DNA from: Aquifex sp.
Lineage (GTDB): Bacteria > Aquificota > Aquificia > Aquificales > Aquificaceae
NCBI GenBank assembly: GCA_015487405.1
Contig: WFPV01000178.1
Location: 1 to 10,233 of the forward strand
Length of the DNA: 10,233 nt
Reading direction: 5' to 3'
Numbering within the stretch: the stretch's first letter is position 1; every line of letters starts with the position of its first letter. The notes below the pieces were generated by a model. The model was not told the origin of the DNA. It did not search any database and saw only the letters and a program-made list of their open reading frames with translations. Made by a program: the position numbers and the translations under genes. Shown here one piece after another: positions 6,288 through 10,233 of this stretch.

Positions 6288-7112
6288 ATGCCGGTAGTAT
6301 CTATGAAGGAGCTCCTGGAGGCGGGTGTCCACTTCGGACACTCTAAATCCAGATGGAACCCCAAGATGGCACCATACCTTTACGGTGTCAGACACGGGAT
6401 TCACATCATTGACCTCAACAAAACCCTCGTTCTCTTGGAAGAGGCTTATAACTTCGTTTCTGACGTCGTAGCTCAAGGTGGAGAGGTTCTCTTCGTAGGA
6501 ACCAAGAAGCAGGCAAAGGACATAATCAAAGAGGAAGCCGAACGCTGTGGAGCTTTCTACGTTAACGAGAGATGGGTGGGAGGACTCCTCACGAACTTCC
6601 AGACCGTAAAAAAGAGCATCCTCAAGCTCAAGACCCTTGAGAGGATGGAAGAGGAAGGAATCTTTGATGTTCTTCCCAAGAAGGAAGTGAGAAGACTAAA
6701 GAGAAAAATGGAAAAGCTCCGCAAACTCTACAACGGAATAAGGGACATGAAGAGACTCCCCGACGTTATATGGATTGTTGACACCGTAAGAGAAAAGATT
6801 GCGGTAAGTGAAGCGAGAAAGCTCGGAATACCCATAGTTGCTATAGCTGACTCAAACTGTGACCCCACACTCATTGACTACCCGATTCCCGGAAACGACG
6901 ACGCTATAAAGTCCATAAAGCTCCTCACTTCCAAGATAGCGGACGCAGTCCTTGAAGGTAAGCAAAGAAGAGAAAGCGCCGAAGGCGTTGTTCCCGAAAG
7001 AGAAAGAAAACCCGTTGAAATTACCGAAAGAGAAAGAGAACTTTTCGAGCAAGCCGTTGAGATGAGCGAAAGATACGAAGAGCTGGACAAGGACGTTGCC
7101 GAGTACGAGTAA
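6288..7112 (+). CDS. rpsB: 30S ribosomal protein S2
   Basis: S2 is a late-joining protein of the small ribosomal subunit and helps dock S1 or the mRNA on the platform. The 274 residues contain the full family core: MKELLEAGVHFGH at 6-18, the R-W-N-P-K-M motif at 22-27, VLFVGTKKQA at 67-76, RWVGGLLTNF at 95-104, the long coiled-coil hairpin at about 106-158, IVAIADSNCDP at 183-193 and PGNDDAI at 201-207. The core ends near 225. The remaining 50 or so residues are a charged tail (ERERK, ERERELFEQ) rich in Glu and Arg. The start has AGGAGG 8 bases upstream and a structured leader. In many bacteria tsf follows. Here the gene is instead preceded by hslO and ends tail-to-tail with suhB, 19 bases away. 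Confidence 0.98.
   Translation: MPVVSMKELLEAGVHFGHSKSRWNPKMAPYLYGVRHGIHIIDLNKTLVLLEEAYNFVSDVVAQGGEVLFVGTKKQAKDIIKEEAERCGAFYVNERWVGGLLTNFQTVKKSILKLKTLERMEEEGIFDVLPKKEVRRLKRKMEKLRKLYNGIRDMKRLPDVIWIVDTVREKIAVSEARKLGIPIVAIADSNCDPTLIDYPIPGNDDAIKSIKLLTSKIADAVLEGKQRRESAEGVVPERERKPVEITERERELFEQAVEMSERYEELDKDVAEYE
6994..7037 (+). repeat. 14-bp direct repeat in the rpsB tail
   Basis: CCGAAAGAGAAAGA occurs at 6994-7007 and again at 7024-7037, offset by exactly 30 bases (10 codons). It encodes the PERERK and TERERE segments of the charged S2 C-terminal tail. An in-frame duplication that lengthened the tail is one explanation, and low-complexity Glu/Arg coding is another. Confidence 0.5.
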
Positions 7113-7131
7113 TCCTCTCCCTTTTTCCTTT

Positions 7132-7926
7132 TTAAACTTTTATCTCTAAATACCGCTTCGCGGTGGAAAGAATAAAGTCGTGAACAAATTTATTTCCCGC
7201 AAAAATGTCAAACTTCCCGTAAAAGTCCCCGTTTATCGTGTAAACCCCTCCTGCCTCCTTTAGGATTATCATTCCGGCGGCAACATCCCAGGGCTTCATC
7301 TCAAACTCCATCATTCCGTCAAATATGCCCTCTGCAACCATACATATATCCACCGCCGCAGCCCCCGGTCTCCTCATAGAGCCCACTTCGTAAAAGACAT
7401 CTCTAAAGATGTTGAGGTAAATATTTATATCCCTCAAAGAGCGGGAGGGAAAGCCGTAAACCACTCCCGCGTGCTTCAAGCTATCGTTATCCTTTACTTT
7501 AATTTTCTCCCCGTTCTTAAAAGCTCCCAAGCCTTTGCCAGCCCAGTAAAGGTGGTCGTAGTAGGGCAGGTAAACCGCTCCGGCTATGGGTTCTCCTTCG
7601 TAAACGAGTCCTACGGATACCGCAAATATAGGAAATCCGTTTAAGAAGTTCTTCGTTCCGTCAAGAGGGTCTATAAACCACTTGTAGGGACTTATCGTTC
7701 CGCTGACACCCTCCTCTTCGCCCACAATCTCGTGCTCTGGAAAGTATTTGAGAATAAACTCCTTTATCCTTTCTTCGGAGGTTTTATCAACATAAGTGAC
7801 AAAATCTTTCTCTCCCTTCTCCTCTATAGCGTCTCTGTTTACCTTACGGAAGTTCTCCTTTAGAACCTCTCCTCCTATCAGTGCCGCAGACTTTGCCGCC
7901 TCAACGAAATACTTTATTTCTTCCAT
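7132..7926 (-). CDS. suhB: Inositol-1-monophosphatase (SuhB family)
   Basis: This Mg-dependent phosphatase hydrolyses inositol monophosphates. In some bacteria SuhB also joins the rRNA antitermination complex. From the ATG at 7926 it is 264 residues, the usual size. The metal and catalytic motifs are complete: GEE at 69-71, DPLDGTKNF at 86-94 (D86, D89), and KPWDVAAG at 211-218 with D214. EVGSMRRPGAAAVD at about 180-193 is the family substrate-side motif. A GTG at 7944, just after the tonB stop, would add VVLVEI. I prefer the inner ATG because the family begins there and the six extra residues have no counterpart. Neither has a good ribosome binding site, so coupling to tonB is likely. It is the last gene of the minus-strand run. 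Confidence 0.95.
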   Translation of the reverse strand: MEEIKYFVEAAKSAALIGGEVLKENFRKVNRDAIEEKGEKDFVTYVDKTSEERIKEFILKYFPEHEIVGEEEGVSGTISPYKWFIDPLDGTKNFLNGFPIFAVSVGLVYEGEPIAGAVYLPYYDHLYWAGKGLGAFKNGEKIKVKDNDSLKHAGVVYGFPSRSLRDINIYLNIFRDVFYEVGSMRRPGAAAVDICMVAEGIFDGMMEFEMKPWDVAAGMIILKEAGGVYTINGDFYGKFDIFAGNKFVHDFILSTAKRYLEIKV

Positions 7927-7945
7927 AATCTCTACTAATACCACA

Positions 7946-8629
7946 TTATCCGGTGGTAAATGTGAAGGTTATTATGCCCTCTTGAATTTCTCCCGTTTCT
8001 ATAGGCTCGAACCTCAGTTTTTTGACGAGTTTTAAGAGACCGTTGTCTATCTCTGCTATACCGCTCCTTTGAAGGATTATCGCCTTTATCACCTTACCCG
8101 AAGGGTCCACCCATATCTTAATCTTTACCGCGGAGGGAAACTCCTTAACCTTAAAGGTGGGAGGAGGAGGAACGTAGGTGAGTTTACGGCTTCCTACCTT
8201 TATTGTGAGCTTTCGCTGAGACACGACGGCGGAAATTTCTCCTACCTCTTTTGCAAGTTTTTCTCTCTCTTTTAACCTTTTTAAAACCTTCCCCTTTATC
8301 TCTTCCAGAATGTTCACACTCTCCTGAGGCTTCCCCTCAGCTTTTACAGGAATTTGTCCCTTCTCTCCCGCAGGAATAGTGGTAGCAGATTGTTTGTTTT
8401 TTACAACCTTTGGTGCTTTCGGTTTTTCTACTTTTTTCTCTACTTTCTTAGTAGTTTTTACAGGCGGAGATATTTCTTGAATTTCGACTTTTAGGGGAGG
8501 AAGCTCCTCCACTTCTGGAATGGAGATATGGAAGGTAAAAAAGTAAAGGAGGTTAAACAGTATTAGGTTTATAAGTAAAGCTATTAAGAAGTAAAATAGC
8601 TGCTCCAGAGAGCTCTTTAAGGAGAGCAT
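7946..8629 (-). CDS. tonB: TonB-family energy transducer
   Basis: TonB transmits energy from the inner membrane (ExbB/ExbD) to outer-membrane transporters. The 227 residues have the three expected parts. There is a short cytoplasmic start and one membrane helix at about 11-34. A Pro/Lys/Glu-rich periplasmic stretch at about 36-110 contains repeats such as KKVEKKVEKPKAPKVVK. A helical linker (about 105-130) leads to a C-terminal domain at about 150-227 that opens with YVPPPP and holds the family pattern VDPSGKV...ILQRSGIAEIDNG...LRFEPI. No exbB or exbD lies in the window. Only a weak AAGGTG sits immediately before the ATG at 8629. The deacetylase stop is 11 bases upstream, so the genes probably share a transcript. 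Confidence 0.85.
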   Translation of the reverse strand: MLSLKSSLEQLFYFLIALLINLILFNLLYFFTFHISIPEVEELPPLKVEIQEISPPVKTTKKVEKKVEKPKAPKVVKNKQSATTIPAGEKGQIPVKAEGKPQESVNILEEIKGKVLKRLKEREKLAKEVGEISAVVSQRKLTIKVGSRKLTYVPPPPTFKVKEFPSAVKIKIWVDPSGKVIKAIILQRSGIAEIDNGLLKLVKKLRFEPIETGEIQEGIITFTFTTG

Positions 8630-8640
8630 ACACCTTTAGT

Positions 8641-9298
8641 TTAATCCTGCCGAAAATAATCTTCAATCCTCCTGAAGGAGTATCTCCTCTCTCGCAGAGC
8701 TTTTATTATCTCCGCAAGTGCGTAGGGAGTGGCGTATCTCCTGCCGTTTGCATGGAATATGAGAATCGCTCCCGGCTTTACATTTTGCAAAACCCACCTC
8801 GTTAGCCTATCGGGAGTTGTGCGGGGGTCCAGGTCTCCGCTCGAGAAGGTCCAATGAACAACCTTGTAACCTAAGGATTCCACGATTTTGAGTGTTCTCT
8901 TATCGTAATTTCCTCCCGGGAAACGAAAGAGGAATGGCTTTTCACCGGTAAGCTCTTGGATTAATTTTTCCGCTCCTTTTACTTCCCGAATAACTTCTCT
9001 TTCGGAAAGTCTTTCCATATGAAGGTAGTGATTAAAGGAGTGGTTCTGAATACTGACAAGTCCGGTTTCGTGAAGCTCTTTCAAGGCTTTTCGGTTTCTC
9101 AGAAAAAAACTTCCCGTTCACAAATAGCGTAAAGGGAATCCTCTCTTTTACGAGAAAATCGGTTATTCGCCTGTCAAGGTAGGAAGGTGTCTTGGTTTCA
9201 CAGGCGTCTAAAGTTATAAAGACAACTTTCTCTTTAGTTTTTATTTCTTTAATGACCTCGGCGAAGCCGAGGTATGTAATTAAAAAGAAAAATAAAAT
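8641..9298 (-). pseudogene. Frameshifted polysaccharide deacetylase (CE4 / NodB fold)
   Basis: Two frames together encode one deacetylase, an enzyme that removes acetyl groups from cell-envelope or other polysaccharides. The first frame reads ILFFFLITYLGFAEV, a signal-peptide-like segment, then VFITLDACET with the catalytic D31, then FTLFVNGKFF. The frame breaks at a run of seven T on the coding strand (9103-9109). With six T it would read KFFLRNRKALKELHETG and continue to the end, about 218 residues. The second frame (8641-9084) holds QNHSFNH (metal His pair), FRFPGGNYD and ILIFHANG, so all CE4 motifs survive. TLDACE, with Cys after the Asp, marks the subfamily in place of the usual TFDDG. 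No ATG, GTG or TTG precedes the first fragment in frame after the TAA at 9316-9314. ATT at 9298 is the nearest possible start. It may be a recent pseudogene, a sequencing error, or a gene rescued by slippage. Confidence 0.75.
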
Positions 9299-9302
9299 GG
9301 CT

Positions 9303-9800
9303 TTAAACGGGAATTAAGTCCTCCCTTACAAGGATTTGTCCCTTTTCTTTGTCAACGTTAATAACTATATCCGAAACAAAAGGTATCAGTAACTCCCCGT
9401 TTTTTAAAACGAGTGCGTCGTAAGCTCCGAGGTCCCTTATCCCTTCAACCTTTCCGAGCTCCTTCCCTTTATCTGTTACTACGTCCATTCCTACAAGTTC
9501 AAAGGCGTAAAACTCGTCTTCCGAAAGAGTGGGAAGCTCACTTCTTGGCAGGTAAATCTTCGCCCCTTTAAACTGTTCTACTCTATCTATACTGTCGTAA
9601 CCTTTGAACTTTAAAATCACGAAGTTTTTCATAAAATCTATCCATTCCAGTTCAAAGGGAACGTAGTCTCCCCCTTTTCTTTTTAAGTAAACCTTTTCAA
9701 GATTTTCCCAAAACTCCTGAGGCAGGTAGGGATATACCTTCAGCTCTCCCTCCAGACCGAAGGTATCTGTTATCTTTCCTATAACTACGTAGTCTTCCAT
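9303..9800 (-). CDS. rimM: Ribosome maturation factor RimM
   Basis: RimM binds S19 and assists maturation of the 30S head domain. The 165 residues match the family length and its two domains. The N-terminal beta-barrel (about 4-85) opens with VVIGKITDTFGLEGELKVYP, the diagnostic GxIxxxxGxxGExxV pattern. The PRC-barrel (about 92-165) includes DEFYAFELVGMDVV, LGKVEGIRDLGAYDAL and LLIPFVSDIVINVD. The start is 6 bases after the thiE stop with only a weak AAGAAG site, suggesting coupled translation. The usual neighbours rpsP and trmD are absent. Its end overlaps the readable start of the broken deacetylase. Confidence 0.95.
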   Translation of the reverse strand: MEDYVVIGKITDTFGLEGELKVYPYLPQEFWENLEKVYLKRKGGDYVPFELEWIDFMKNFVILKFKGYDSIDRVEQFKGAKIYLPRSELPTLSEDEFYAFELVGMDVVTDKGKELGKVEGIRDLGAYDALVLKNGELLIPFVSDIVINVDKEKGQILVREDLIPV

Positions 9801-9806
9801 ACTTCT

Positions 9807-10233
9807 TTATTCTAAAAACATCGTTATCCCCGCAATTCCGTAGGCTCCGTTCTTGTAGCAGACCTTTATACGTTCCCACGTTATTCCGCCGAGTGCGTAA
9901 ACGGGAATTTTTACCTTTTGAGAGACCTCTTTAAGAGTTTTTAATCCTATAGGTTCAGCATCGGGATGGGAAGTTGTTTTAAAGATGGGGCTGAGCGTAA
10001 TAAAGTCGGCTCCCTCCTTCTCAGCATAGAGAGCACTCTCAAGGGAGTGGGCGGAGAATCCTACTATGAAGTTCGGATTTATCCTCTTTACGACGGAAGG
10101 TGGAAAGCTCTTTTCAGGAAGGTGAACGCCGTCCGCACCTACCGCAAGGGCAACGTCAAACCGCTCGTTTATTAAAAGTAATGCATCGTATTTCTTTGTT
10201 AGTTTTCTCACATCCTTTGCAAGTTCGTATAGC
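9807..10233 (-). CDS. thiE: Thiamine-phosphate synthase / TenI family protein, 5' end outside the window
   Basis: ThiE joins the thiazole and pyrimidine halves to form thiamine phosphate. The frame is open to the right edge, with LYELAKD before the GTG at 10211, so the true start lies outside the window and the visible 141 codons are the C-terminal part of a TIM barrel of about 200 residues. Marks of the superfamily are LLINERFDVALAVGADGVHL, VGFSAHSLESA, GADFITLSPIFKT and PVYALGGI. The segment SPIFKTTSHPDAEPIGL differs from the GPIF-T-TK pattern of classical ThiE, so a TenI-like aminotransferase-type or divergent synthase role is possible. It heads the visible minus-strand run into rimM. Confidence 0.8.
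   Translation of the reverse strand, partial: LYELAKDVRKLTKKYDALLLINERFDVALAVGADGVHLPEKSFPPSVVKRINPNFIVGFSAHSLESALYAEKEGADFITLSPIFKTTSHPDAEPIGLKTLKEVSQKVKIPVYALGGITWERIKVCYKNGAYGIAGITMFLE

Noticed and set aside
5972..6476. Overlapping minus-strand open frames across the end of hslO, the leader and the start of rpsB.
   Set aside because: They are antisense shadows of two certain genes and the structured leader, and the translations show no domain or conserved motif.
7113..7131. Pyrimidine-rich 19-bp gap between rpsB and suhB as a bidirectional terminator.
   Set aside because: I could find no inverted repeat there. T runs alone do not support an intrinsic terminator.
9255..9273. Perfect 8-bp hairpin (ACCTCGGC, 3-base loop, GCCGAGGT) after rimM, as a terminator.
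   Set aside because: It is not followed by a T run on either strand, and on the minus strand it lies inside the signal-peptide coding part of the deacetylase (residues YLGFAEV).
1..10233. CRISPR array, insertion sequence, tRNA or rRNA, toxin-antitoxin or defence island.
   Set aside because: There are no spaced repeats, no transposase or terminal repeats, no cloverleaf-like sequence, and genes fill nearly all of the window with housekeeping families.

Overview
The window looks like chromosomal DNA from a hyperthermophilic bacterium of the Aquificaceae, close to Aquifex. The reasons are the moderate GC content, the proteins rich in Lys, Glu and Arg, the very tight packing, the strong GGAGG ribosome binding sites, and a gene order in which usual operons are scattered (rpsB without tsf, rimM without rpsP or trmD). 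The FtsH and SuhB sequences also read as Aquifex-like. A tonB gene and a probable secreted deacetylase imply a double-membrane cell. The species assignment is inference from recall, not from a search.

Layout. Positions 1-1963 hold a minus-strand pair: ftsH and, two bases after its stop, the first 17 codons of leuC, which runs off the left edge. A 98-bp divergent spacer with a perfect 9-bp inverted repeat separates ftsH from a plus-strand group: an unrecognised 145-residue protein, a PP2C-type protein phosphatase that overlaps it by 4 bases, and the remains of a SAM-dependent methyltransferase that carries a stop, has lost its SAM-binding motif and has a frameshift at its end. Convergent to this lie, on the minus strand, a CPA2/NapA-type Na+/H+ antiporter and, upstream of it, a 79-residue protein of unknown function. 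A 34-bp spacer then leads into plus-strand hslO (Hsp33) and rpsB (ribosomal protein S2). Between these two is a highly structured leader with a possible pseudoknot that reaches the rpsB ribosome binding site. From the right edge a minus-strand run reads thiE (partial), rimM, a frameshifted polysaccharide deacetylase, tonB and suhB, ending tail-to-tail with rpsB.

How the parts fit. Most genes are housekeeping: membrane protein quality control (FtsH), redox chaperone (Hsp33), ribosome structure and assembly (S2, RimM), cofactor and amino-acid synthesis (ThiE, LeuC), inositol phosphatase (SuhB), ion homeostasis and outer-membrane energy coupling. I see no mobile element, CRISPR array, tRNA, rRNA or new defence system. 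The parts most worth a second look are the rpsB leader, the two broken genes (methyltransferase; deacetylase with a 7-T tract and no ordinary start codon), and the uncharacterised protein paired with the phosphatase.
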